Below, one piece after another: positions 1 to 7,823 of a stretch of 64,000 bases of DNA (position 1 is the first letter of the stretch; each line of letters begins with the position of its first letter). The translations under genes and the position numbers were made by a program. The notes below the pieces were generated by a model. It saw nothing but the letters and a program-made list of their open reading frames with translations. It searched no databases and had not been told where the DNA came from. Origin of the DNA: an uncultured Gammaproteobacteria bacterium. GTDB lineage: Bacteria; Pseudomonadota; Gammaproteobacteria; GCA-001735895. Location: contig CAMYLU010000010.1 of assembly GCA_947259485.1 (NCBI GenBank), positions 1 to 64,000 of the forward strand, read 5' to 3'.

Positions 1-5
1 TCAGT

Positions 6-1194
6 GCAACACCTAATCTCTAACCATAGAGAGGAGGATGTTGTAAATGAAGCAGAGGCCGAGAAGATATTTTACCGATTCCGAGATGTCGTTAGTCTGG
101 GATCGGTGGCAGAAGGGCGAGTCCCTTAATGCGATAGCGCGTAGCCTGGATCGAAGGCATTCAACGATCCAGGGCGCATTGGCAAGAAGTGGTGGGATTC
201 GTCCTGCGAAGCGACGACGATCCCGTCTCGCACTGACACTCGCTGAACGTGAGGAGATTTCCCGTGGTATGTTCGCCGGGCACTCAATCCGTGCGATTGC
301 CTCGCAGTTGGGGCGAGCCCCATCAACGATCAGTCGAGAGATCCGACGTAATGGTGATCGACGACGCTACAGAGCCAACGAGGCAGATCAGGCCGCGTGG
401 GATCGGTCGCGACGGCCGAAGACCTGTAAACTGGTCCAGAATTGTGCGTTAGCGCGTATCGTGGAGAATAAGCTCTGTAAGCTGTGGGCGCCCGAACAGA
501 TCGCGGGCTGGCTCAAGCGCACTTACCCGGACGACGAGAGCATGCAGGTATCACACGAGACAATCTACAAGAGCCTGTTCATCCAGGCCCGCGGGGCCTT
601 GAAGAAAGAGCTGTTGCAGCACTTGAGGAAGACGCGTGCCATGCGTCGCTCACGTCATAAGACGCTCAAGGGTGAAGGGCTGGGAAAGATCACCAACACC
701 GTATCGATCCGGGAGCGACCCGCGGAAGCCGAGGACCGCGCCGTGCCGGGTCACTGGGAAGGCGATCTGGTGTTCGGCAGCAACAACAGCCAGATTGCAA
801 CTCTGGTCGAGCGCCACACGCGTTATGTCATGCTGGCCCGAGTGGAGAGCAAGGACAGCGAGACCGTGATCAACGCACTGATCAAGCAGGCAAACAAGTT
901 ACCGCGAGAACTTTACCGTTCGCTCACCTGGGATCGAGGCACCGAGATGGCTGACCATCAGCGCTTTTCACTTGCTACCGATATCCAGGTGTACTTCTGC
1001 GATCCACAGCAGCCCTGGCAACGTGGCTCGAACGAGAATACCAACGGATTATTACGGCAGTACTTCCCGAAGGGAATGGATCTGTCGAACATACACCAGA
1101 ACCGACTCAATGCGGTTGCTCGACAGCTCAACGAGCGACCGAGGAAGACTTTAGGTTATTATTCTCCGGCAGAGAAGTTTAGTGAATGTGTTGC
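6..1194 (+). mobile_element. IS30-family insertion sequence
   Basis: A single transposase gene is bracketed by a short inverted repeat. GCAACAC at 6-12 is mirrored by GTGTTGC at 1188-1194, and the bases inside match only loosely (a few positions such as CTAAC/CTAAA). Length of about 1.19 kb is typical of the family. Only five bases lie to the left of the repeat, so a target duplication cannot be tested. The window may begin at an assembly break caused by this repeat. The transposase stop codon (1205-1207) lies a few bases beyond the right repeat, so the true right end may be slightly further out. Confidence 0.7.
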
Positions 1195-1207
1195 GTCGAT
1201 CAATTGA
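47..1207 (+). CDS. IS30-family transposase, apparently intact
   Basis: A 386-residue DDE transposase that would cut and join the ends of its own element. Two helix-turn-helix regions are visible, roughly residues 20-45 and 78-105, the second with the family-typical SIRAIASQLGRAPSTISREI. The catalytic triad is complete: D240 in HWEGDLVFG, D296 in TWDRGTEM and E330 in QRGSNENTNG, with the usual IS30 spacing. No frameshift or internal stop is present, so the element may still be active. The ATG at 47 follows a purine-rich AGAGAGGAGG. The last residues are encoded past the short right inverted repeat. Confidence 0.95.
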   Translation: MKQRPRRYFTDSEMSLVWDRWQKGESLNAIARSLDRRHSTIQGALARSGGIRPAKRRRSRLALTLAEREEISRGMFAGHSIRAIASQLGRAPSTISREIRRNGDRRRYRANEADQAAWDRSRRPKTCKLVQNCALARIVENKLCKLWAPEQIAGWLKRTYPDDESMQVSHETIYKSLFIQARGALKKELLQHLRKTRAMRRSRHKTLKGEGLGKITNTVSIRERPAEAEDRAVPGHWEGDLVFGSNNSQIATLVERHTRYVMLARVESKDSETVINALIKQANKLPRELYRSLTWDRGTEMADHQRFSLATDIQVYFCDPQQPWQRGSNENTNGLLRQYFPKGMDLSNIHQNRLNAVARQLNERPRKTLGYYSPAEKFSECVASIN

Positions 1208-1322
1208 AACCGCAGTCGTAAGCAGTCGCCCATCGATCGTTTCTGAGCGTCTGCTTTGCGTTACGCGAAATGCTATCATAACTCCCGAAATTCAATGCCG
1301 ATTCAGAATCAGTGGGGCGAGC

Positions 1323-1886
1323 ATGACTACCGAAAACTATAGCCTGGATAATTATGTGGCCGATTTGCGTGCCATTACCGCCGAGTCGAGCGACGAAGAC
1401 GAGATCCTCAACCGTGTGGGGCCGCTTGCGCAACGCTTTGTTGCAGATCGATCATGGTTGCAGCCGAAACACTATGAAACGGACCAGGAACAGGGCTTCG
1501 GTGTCCACCTGCTGCACGAAGAGCCGGATCATTCGCTTGCGGTATTGGCGATAAACTGGCTACCCGGCAAGGGCACGCCCCCGCATGATCATGGTACCTG
1601 GGCCGTGGTGGTTGGCGTAGAGGGAACTGAGCACAACATCGGTTACCGGCGTCTCGATGATGGCAGCAAGTCCGATTATGCTGAGCTCGAAATCAAGCAT
1701 GAATTTGATGCGGCCGAGGGTGAGCTGGTTTGTATGAAAACGGGCGGCATTCATAAGGTTACCAATGAAACCGATAACATGACCTTGTCAGTGCATACCT
1801 ACGGTCGTCATATCAATCACACCAGTCGCTCACAGTTCGACCTGGATACCAACCGCAAGCAGCAGTATATCGTCAAAGTCGAGTAA
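1323..1886 (+). CDS. cysteine dioxygenase-like cupin (thiol dioxygenase)
   Basis: A 187-residue cupin of the cysteine dioxygenase family (PF05995-type), which oxidises a small thiol such as cysteine or 3-mercaptopropionate to the sulfinate using non-heme Fe(II) and O2. The 3-His metal site is visible: H88 and H90 in PPHDHGTW and H144 in GGIHKV. Y160 in VHTYG matches the conserved active-site tyrosine; the cross-linking cysteine of mammalian enzymes is not seen, as usual in bacteria. I start at ATG 1323 after GGGGCG. An upstream in-frame start lies inside the IS element and is rejected. Substrate cannot be decided from sequence. The IS element ends about 130 bp upstream and may have separated the gene from its promoter. 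Confidence 0.85.
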   Translation: MTTENYSLDNYVADLRAITAESSDEDEILNRVGPLAQRFVADRSWLQPKHYETDQEQGFGVHLLHEEPDHSLAVLAINWLPGKGTPPHDHGTWAVVVGVEGTEHNIGYRRLDDGSKSDYAELEIKHEFDAAEGELVCMKTGGIHKVTNETDNMTLSVHTYGRHINHTSRSQFDLDTNRKQQYIVKVE

Positions 1887-1892
1887 GCTGGA

Positions 1893-1920
1893 TTTCTGCG
1901 GTTAGTAGACTAACCAGAAA
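1893..1920. terminator. bidirectional terminator-like hairpin
   Basis: GGTTAG (1900-1905), loop TAGA, CTAACC (1910-1915), with an outer TTTCT/AGAAA pairing (1893-1897 and 1916-1920) across a 2-nt bulge. It lies exactly between two convergent genes, and the flanking T and A runs suit termination in both directions. Confidence 0.6.
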
Positions 1921-3009
1921 CTACTGATAGCCGGTGAGTTCCATGTAGCCGACGCCGGCGGGGTTGCCCTGCTCGTCTTCGACCAGCACCACGCCCTCCC
2001 AGTAGGGAATACTCGTGTCCATCCATTGCTGGTCGTAGAGTGGTCGGATACGCCAGCTGCGTTTTTGGTTCACTAGGGACAGTTGCCAATCCAACGGTAA
2101 ATCACGTACCTGGTTGGCACCGGTTTCGATAGCGCTGGTGCGGGTTGAGCTCAAGCTGATCGCGTTACGGTCAAGTAGCTGCTTTTCGCCATTAGGGGTA
2201 ATCCAGTTGCCGCTGAGCCAATGATTTCCATCATCGTGTCGCAACTGGTAAACCATGACCTTGTGACCGTCGTTCAAATGCAGTGAGAACCAGTCCCAGC
2301 CCTGCTGGTTTTCGGCCAGTGCCTGTGAACTCCACTCGCGGTCGAGCCAGCCCTGCCCACTCAGGTCGGTCTTGTCGGAATCCTGCGTTACAAATCCGCT
2401 AACCTGAATATGTGGCTGGCTATAGTAATAACTGGCCTGTCCCTGCGCCGATTTCTGGCTATAACCATTGATACCGTTCTCGACTAACGCGCCGGTGGTC
2501 TCGAGCGTCAATATTATCTCGCGCTCGCCAATGGTGAAGCTGAGTTCGGCCGGGAATAGCGCAGCGCCGTTGGAGCGCCACTGCCAGTCATCCATCCAGG
2601 CATTGAAGTAACCATCACGGCTGATGCGGGTAACACCGGCCTGGCCAATACCACCACGCGCGAAACGCTGCGCATGGAAATGGCCGTCGGGCGTCGTTAT
2701 GGCGGCATGCGCCATCCAGATCTGGTTACTCTGCCAGCCCTCAGCTACCGGTTCCGGACTCAACGCCTGGCGAAACAGGGTCCATTGCATGCCCCAGTGA
2801 CGGCCCTCGCTGTCGCTGAGGTTCGCGGTCAGGTACCACCACTCGATACGGTACTCCGGGTGGGCACCATGATCTCGCGGGAACTCCAGTACCTTGCCGG
2901 GTGTCACCTGGGCAAAACCCAGCCCCTGGTCACGCAGGTCCCCGAGCACGTCCTGGGCCTGGACCGAAAATCCAAACAGCGCCGCACAGACCAGGAATAA
3001 CAGGCGCAT
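1921..3009 (-). CDS. AttH-like secreted lipocalin-type protein (CrtC/COG5621)
   Basis: A 362-residue exported protein of the AttH / carotenoid 1,2-hydratase-like family, annotated elsewhere as the secreted component of AttEFGH ABC systems. Residues 1-18 form a signal peptide ending in VQAQ. The family hallmark FPRDHGAHPEYRIEWWY lies at 43-59 and a second conserved block, GWLDREWSSQ, near the middle. The ATG at 3009 shares its A with the TGA of the upstream permease gene (TGATG), so translation is coupled. A longer reading frame upstream overlaps the permease and lacks a signal peptide, so I reject it. True carotenoid hydratase activity is not implied, and no carotenoid genes are nearby. The substrate is unknown. 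Confidence 0.85.
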   Translation of the reverse strand: MRLLFLVCAALFGFSVQAQDVLGDLRDQGLGFAQVTPGKVLEFPRDHGAHPEYRIEWWYLTANLSDSEGRHWGMQWTLFRQALSPEPVAEGWQSNQIWMAHAAITTPDGHFHAQRFARGGIGQAGVTRISRDGYFNAWMDDWQWRSNGAALFPAELSFTIGEREIILTLETTGALVENGINGYSQKSAQGQASYYYSQPHIQVSGFVTQDSDKTDLSGQGWLDREWSSQALAENQQGWDWFSLHLNDGHKVMVYQLRHDDGNHWLSGNWITPNGEKQLLDRNAISLSSTRTSAIETGANQVRDLPLDWQLSLVNQKRSWRIRPLYDQQWMDTSIPYWEGVVLVEDEQGNPAGVGYMELTGYQ

Positions 3010-5513
3010 CAAACTGTTTCCCCAAGTTGCGCCAGGGCCTGTGGCATCTGGCGGCGCCACTGGAAAGAGACCGACAGCAAGGTTGCCGCACAAATCAGCA
3101 AAACCACCACGGCAAGCTGCAAGGCTGGTCCAATTTCCCAAACCAGTGGCATACTCCAGCCAAAACTGATGATGTTGAGCTTATGAATCAGGATCCAGCT
3201 CAACAATGCACCCAGCGGAATCGACAGCAGCCAGACAATCGCACAAAACACCAGTAACGGTATGGCAACCAGCAGAAGTTGTTCCGACTGGCGCAATCCG
3301 AGCGCGCGCCATTGCGCAAACTGCGGCATGCGCTCATGTAAAATTGCGAGCAACGAGGCCAGCAGTGCGATGGCGGCAACAATCATGGTCAATAGATTCA
3401 TCGCCGCGGTTATGGCAAAGGTGCGGTCAAAGATGCCGACTGAAAGTCGGCGAATTTGCGCCTGCGAAATCCAGTCACCCGGTTGCGCACCCATCGCCTT
3501 CAGGCTGGACTCGGCTTGTTGCATTGCACTCTTGTTTTGTGGGTTCAACCACAGCGCAATGCCGCGCGAGTAATGATGACTCCAGTTACTCGCTACCACA
3601 TCATCGGGCAGATAGAACTGGAAGTAAGGATTACCGTAGTCATAGAAAACGCCGACCACTTCAAATTCCCGCAAGCCATTGTCGGTTTGTAATGCAATGC
3701 TTTCGCCAATCTCTACCCCGGCAAGAAAGTGCACCTGTTCGTTAACCAGTACCCTTGCCGGTTGTTCGCGCCAGGCTTGCCGTGCCGATGCGGCGGATTC
3801 GCCCTGCCATCTGGACAACGGCAATACCAGGCTATCCGTTGCCCGCGGATCGATCCCCCGGATCAGCGCCGGGCGATCACGCCAGCGCGCACTGACACCG
3901 ATGCGATGATGACTGTCGGCGAGCCAGCTTGCGTTGCCTGCCGAAGTTTCAAGTGCCTGATAGTCCAGGTTCGGGGTGCGTAAGTAGATATCGGCACTCT
4001 GACGCACCTCCAGCCAACCGACAAAGGCATCACGGAAACTGTCGACCAGGCTACCCACACCGAGGTTCGCAGTTAATGCCAGTAGCAGCGCCATCATTGC
4101 ACTGCGTAAAGCCGGCAGCTGGGACCAACCGTCGCTTATCATCCAGCGCGCCAGCAGATGCCGTTGCGGCAACAGGGAGTCGACCAGGCTTAAAGCCCGG
4201 GCCAGTAAAAACGGCAGTATCCAGGCCGCGGCAAACAGGATTATGCCGAGCACTGCGAAACCCTGGGTAACGGTTTCAATCTGCGTATAGGCTACCCACG
4301 CCAGGCAGGCTAGCAGCAGGGCAGCGAAGGCAAGGCGACGACGTGCAATGGTTTCGTCGGCGAGCATCACGTCGGTACTGCCCGCCTCGAGACTGGAACG
4401 CTGCAACTGCCGGTAAAGCGGCCAGGCGAGCGCCCACAGGAGGCCGATCAGGGTAATACTCCAGGCCTGCAGCAGTGTCCACGCGCTGAGCCCAAGCTCG
4501 GCGTCCACGGTAGCACCGTAGAGACTCTGCAGGCTGGCACCGAGCCCGGGGAGCAGTACCTGGGCCAGGGCCACCCCGAGTACGAAGCCCAGTGCTGTTC
4601 CAATCAGACTCCATACCAATGTCTCTAACAGGATCGCGCTCATCAAATGCCGCAGATCACAACCCATCAGGCGCAGGTCCAGTAGCGTGGCGCGGCGGTA
4701 CCAGAGAGAAAAACGCACCGCGTTGAATACGATAAAAAGTCCCACCGCAAATGACAACAGACTCATCGCGGTCAGGTGACTGTGCAGGCTCGCGGTCAGT
4801 TGCTGCAAATCCAGATGTTGCTGATTTTCGATTAACTCGAGACTCCCCGGCAGGTTCGCTACAAGCCGGACATATTCTGCTGGCGTAATTTCACCGACGC
4901 TGAGGTAGCTGAAGCGGTTCGAACCTGATAGGGATATCGCTGCCCCGATATCGACCAGTACACGGCGACCCTGCTGCTCGCGTGCCTGGATCAATGCAGG
5001 TGGCAACTTACGACCATCGCGCAACTCAAGCTGCGCGCCCTCTTCGAGATCGAGTTCAGCGGCAAGCACCGCGGGCACCCAGGCTCGATAAGGCGGTTGT
5101 ACGAAATCGAGCCAGGTTTTGGAGAAATCCTGGTTTGACTGCTCGCCATCAAATACCGTTTCCGGTAAAGCCAGCAAATCGGTCGCAATAATGCTAATCG
5201 ACACCCCGGCCGCGTTGCTGACTTCGAGCTCAATAACCGGGATCAGCTGGCGAAAACCGGCACGCCGCAACTCGATATAGGTTGACTGGTCGATACCCTC
5301 GTCACGGCGACTGCGGATCCAGTGACTTGCCTGCGCGCCGAGTAAACTCTGTGCCTGTTGATAGCTCGCCTCGGCATGCTGGTTGATGATTTGCACCGCC
5401 GACCAAAGGCCTACACCGGCGACCAGGCCGATCGTCAGGAACAGGGTTTGCCAGGGATGCCGCCAGTAGTGGCTCAGCAACGCCTTCAATATCCAATAAA
5501 ACCCGGTATTCAC
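3009..5513 (-). CDS. FtsX-family ABC permease (AttF/AttG-type fused)
   Basis: An 834-residue inner-membrane permease of the FtsX/MacB superfamily. It has an N-terminal membrane helix (about 14-38), a large periplasmic domain, a helix bundle from about 250 to 450, a second periplasmic domain, and a final bundle from about 695 to 825. This duplicated layout matches proteins listed as AttF and AttG fused in one chain. It starts at GTG 5513, overlapping the ATPase stop by four bases (GTGA), and ends in a TGATG overlap with the AttH-like gene, so the three genes form one operon. This type of system usually moves lipophilic substrates or lipoproteins from the outer leaflet; the substrate here is unknown. 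Confidence 0.85.
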   Translation of the reverse strand: MNTGFYWILKALLSHYWRHPWQTLFLTIGLVAGVGLWSAVQIINQHAEASYQQAQSLLGAQASHWIRSRRDEGIDQSTYIELRRAGFRQLIPVIELEVSNAAGVSISIIATDLLALPETVFDGEQSNQDFSKTWLDFVQPPYRAWVPAVLAAELDLEEGAQLELRDGRKLPPALIQAREQQGRRVLVDIGAAISLSGSNRFSYLSVGEITPAEYVRLVANLPGSLELIENQQHLDLQQLTASLHSHLTAMSLLSFAVGLFIVFNAVRFSLWYRRATLLDLRLMGCDLRHLMSAILLETLVWSLIGTALGFVLGVALAQVLLPGLGASLQSLYGATVDAELGLSAWTLLQAWSITLIGLLWALAWPLYRQLQRSSLEAGSTDVMLADETIARRRLAFAALLLACLAWVAYTQIETVTQGFAVLGIILFAAAWILPFLLARALSLVDSLLPQRHLLARWMISDGWSQLPALRSAMMALLLALTANLGVGSLVDSFRDAFVGWLEVRQSADIYLRTPNLDYQALETSAGNASWLADSHHRIGVSARWRDRPALIRGIDPRATDSLVLPLSRWQGESAASARQAWREQPARVLVNEQVHFLAGVEIGESIALQTDNGLREFEVVGVFYDYGNPYFQFYLPDDVVASNWSHHYSRGIALWLNPQNKSAMQQAESSLKAMGAQPGDWISQAQIRRLSVGIFDRTFAITAAMNLLTMIVAAIALLASLLAILHERMPQFAQWRALGLRQSEQLLLVAIPLLVFCAIVWLLSIPLGALLSWILIHKLNIISFGWSMPLVWEIGPALQLAVVVLLICAATLLSVSFQWRRQMPQALAQLGETV

Positions 5514-6172
5514 CCGGTTTCTGCCAGCTTGCCGTTATGCAGCCAAACGCGTCGATCCATAAACTCCGCCATTGCCTGGCTATGAGTCACCATTAACAGA
5601 CTGCTACCGGCCTGTTTGACCAGGTCACTGAACAATCCCATCACTTCGAGACTGGAATTCTCATCAAGATTGCCGGTAGGTTCATCGGCCAGCACCAGTT
5701 GCGGCTTGTGCAGCAGCGATCGGGCGATGGCGACACGCTGCTGCTGACCACGCGACAACTGGTGCGGGTACTTATCGAGCTGGCCGACCAGACCCAGGCG
5801 CTCGATCAATTCCGTCTCATAATGGTTGTCGAAGCGTTGGCAAAGTGCCGCCTGGAAACGGATATTATCCAGGATCGATAGCGTGGGGATCAGGTGGAAC
5901 TGCTGAAACACCAGGCTCATCTGCGACCGCCGCAGCTCGGCCAGGATCGATTCCCGCTCCGAGTGAATCGGATACCCGGCAAAATTGATCTCACCGCTGT
6001 CCGGCCGGTCGAGTCCCGCGATCAAATGCAGCAGCGTGGACTTGCCGCTACCGCTTTCACCGAGCAGGGCCACCGATGACGCAGAACGCATTTCAAACTC
6101 GAGCTGATGCAGAACATCTTGCCTGACCTCGGCGTAATGGTATGACTTGCACAGGTTTTTGATTGAAAGCAT
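5510..6172 (-). CDS. ABC transporter ATPase (AttE/LolD/MacB-type)
   Basis: A 220-residue nucleotide-binding subunit that powers the adjacent FtsX-type permease. Walker A GESGSGKST is at 38-46, the Q-loop in FQQFHLIPT near 89-97, signature LSRGQQQ at 139-145, Walker B LVLADEP at 159-165, D-loop NLD at 168-170 and the switch histidine in MVTHS. I choose ATG 6172 (MLSIKNLCKSY) because ABC domains of this class begin directly with such a strand. The open frame runs further upstream, but that part is not ABC-like and crosses the divergent promoter region. First gene of the three-gene operon. Confidence 0.92.
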   Translation of the reverse strand: MLSIKNLCKSYHYAEVRQDVLHQLEFEMRSASSVALLGESGSGKSTLLHLIAGLDRPDSGEINFAGYPIHSERESILAELRRSQMSLVFQQFHLIPTLSILDNIRFQAALCQRFDNHYETELIERLGLVGQLDKYPHQLSRGQQQRVAIARSLLHKPQLVLADEPTGNLDENSSLEVMGLFSDLVKQAGSSLLMVTHSQAMAEFMDRRVWLHNGKLAETG

Positions 6173-6286
6173 GGCGAAGATGCTAACCGAAATTATCAGC
6201 CCGCAATACTTAATATTACGTTTTAGACCCGCTGATGGATTTGCAAACGGATTCAAGTAAACTTGGCCTGCACACAGAGGGAATTC

Positions 6287-7432
6287 ATGACAGCGATATG
6301 CGACATCAAAGATTTGCAGAAACTGGCGCGCAGGCGTGTACCGCGTATGTTTTACGATTATGCGGATTCGGGTTCGTGGACCGAGTCGACTTACCGGTCC
6401 AATGAAACCGACTTCCAGGATATCAAGCTGCGGCAACGGGTTGCCGTGGACATTACCGATCGCTCGGTAAAAACCGAGATGATAGGACAGACGATATCCA
6501 TGCCGGTGGCACTGGCACCGGTCGGTTTGACCGGCATGCACCACCCGGATGGCGAAATCAAGGCGGCGCGCGCAGCAGAAAAGTTCGGTGTACCGTTTAC
6601 CCTGTCAACCATGAGCATCTGCTCCATTGAAGACGTCGCCGAGCACACCAGCAAACCCTTCTGGTTTCAACTCTACGTTATGAAGGATCGTGATTTCATC
6701 GGGCGTTTGATCGATCGCGCCAAAGAAGCCGGTTGCAGCGCACTGATGTTGACGCTCGACCTGCAAATCCTCGGCCAGCGACACAAGGACATCCGCAATG
6801 GGTTAAGCGCGCCACCCTCACCCTCACTTAATGCCGCGTTGCAAGTCATCAGCCGGCCACGCTGGTGCCTGAACATGCTTACAACCAGGCGCCATTCTTT
6901 CAGGAACATCGTCGGCCACGCCAAGGGCGTCGGCGACCTTTCTTCGCTGTCGTCGTGGACCGCCGAGCAGTTTGATCCGAAGCTTTCCTGGAAGGATATC
7001 GACTGGATCAAGGAACGCTGGGGTGGAAAACTAATTATCAAGGGCATTCTCGATCCGGAAGACGCCCGCATGGCGGCGAAGGTCGGTGCTGATGCGATCG
7101 TCGTTTCCAACCATGGTGGTCGCCAACTTGACGGCGCACGTTCCTCGATCAGTGCGCTGCCCGAAATCGTCGATGCGGTCGGCAACGACATCGAGGTTCA
7201 TTTCGACGGGGGCATCCGCTCGGGACAGGACGTACTGAAGGCAATCTGCCTGGGCGCCAAAAGCACCTATATCGGGCGGGCCTTCATCTATGGCCTCGGT
7301 GCCAGCGGCGAAGCCGGCGTCGACCAGGCACTCGACATTATCTACCGCGAACTGGATACCACAATGGCCCTGTGCGGCGAGCGCCTGCTGCAAAACCTCG
7401 GCCACCACAACCTCCTCCACCCTCCACCTTAA
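6287..7432 (+). CDS. FMN-dependent alpha-hydroxy-acid dehydrogenase (LldD-like)
   Basis: A 381-residue TIM-barrel flavoenzyme of the L-lactate dehydrogenase / glycolate oxidase family, oxidising a 2-hydroxy acid to the 2-keto acid and passing electrons to quinone or O2. Signature residues are present: Y24, Y130, D158, K252, catalytic H276 and R279 in SNHGGRQLDG, and the phosphate-binding DGGIRSG at 308-314 and GRAF at 330-333. No membrane-targeting insertion is obvious. Start ATG 6287 has AGAGGG seven bases upstream. The gene stands alone, divergent from the ABC operon. L-lactate is the commonest substrate, but mandelate- and glycolate-type enzymes share all these motifs. Confidence 0.88.
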   Translation: MTAICDIKDLQKLARRRVPRMFYDYADSGSWTESTYRSNETDFQDIKLRQRVAVDITDRSVKTEMIGQTISMPVALAPVGLTGMHHPDGEIKAARAAEKFGVPFTLSTMSICSIEDVAEHTSKPFWFQLYVMKDRDFIGRLIDRAKEAGCSALMLTLDLQILGQRHKDIRNGLSAPPSPSLNAALQVISRPRWCLNMLTTRRHSFRNIVGHAKGVGDLSSLSSWTAEQFDPKLSWKDIDWIKERWGGKLIIKGILDPEDARMAAKVGADAIVVSNHGGRQLDGARSSISALPEIVDAVGNDIEVHFDGGIRSGQDVLKAICLGAKSTYIGRAFIYGLGASGEAGVDQALDIIYRELDTTMALCGERLLQNLGHHNLLHPPP

Positions 7433-7484
7433 CGATCATTTCATCGCCGGCACGGCCATTTCGTTAAAACATTCTATAAATAAT

Positions 7485-7600
7485 GGAACTAACTCGGGGG
7501 ATGGCTCGCAAAAGTGTAGCGAGGCAAGGATGCCCCGGTCCAGGCGATTTCATAAATGAAGCAAACGACGCCTGGGCTGGTTGGAGGAGGCTTTTTTGGC
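7485..7600 (+). ncRNA. candidate structured small RNA, unassigned
   Basis: Two stacked hairpins are visible. CTCGC (7505-7509) pairs with GCGAG (7519-7523). CCGGTCCAGGCG (7535-7546) pairs over 12 bp with CGCCTGGGCTGG (7569-7580), including two G-U pairs that only work in a plus-strand transcript. The loop of the second stem contains a further TTCAT/ATGAA pairing. A -10-like TATAAA lies just upstream, and GGAGGAGGC plus six Ts (7592-7597) follow. Several GGA motifs (CsrA-type) occur. I do not recognise the family. It may instead be a leader or a remnant of a mobile repeat. Confidence 0.4.
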
Positions 7601-7798
7601 TTATCTCTCAGGTACTTGCTCAATCAATCACTTGAAAATCAATGTTCCGGGAATATTCTGAAATACAGGCAGATGCCCGCGTGAAAAGTTGTGATAATCG
7701 GATATCGGGGCTATAACCTAGGATTATTCTATAAAAATATATTAAAGCACTGATAATAATGTAGAATTTTCCCTCCATTCTGCTAAAAATAATCTGAT

Positions 7799-7810
7799 AG
7801 AAGCGCTTCT
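7799..7810. promoter_or_regulatory. perfect 12-bp palindrome before the DUF6602-like gene
   Basis: AGAAGCGCTTCT reads the same on both strands and ends 13 bp before the start codon. It could be an operator for a dimeric regulator or a translation-blocking hairpin with no loop to spare. There is no direct evidence for either. Confidence 0.3.
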
Positions 7811-7823
7811 TGCGGTAGGTACC

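Larger units (their letters stand above)
7433..7823. other. 391-bp intergenic region: candidate RNA and AT-rich leader
   Basis: No convincing protein gene is seen. The left half holds a -10-like TATAAA (7473-7478) and a structured segment ending in a T6 run (listed separately). The right half is AT-rich and probably carries the promoter of the DUF6602-like gene. A perfect 12-bp palindrome AGAAGCGCTTCT lies at 7799-7810. Confidence 0.6.

Noticed and set aside
1182-1322. Start of the cysteine dioxygenase-like gene inside the IS element
   Set aside because: The extra residues do not belong to the family, and ATG 1323 has a better ribosome binding site.
7632-7642. TTGA-AAA-TCAA as a further FNR box
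   Set aside because: The half-sites are three bases too close for a Crp/Fnr dimer.
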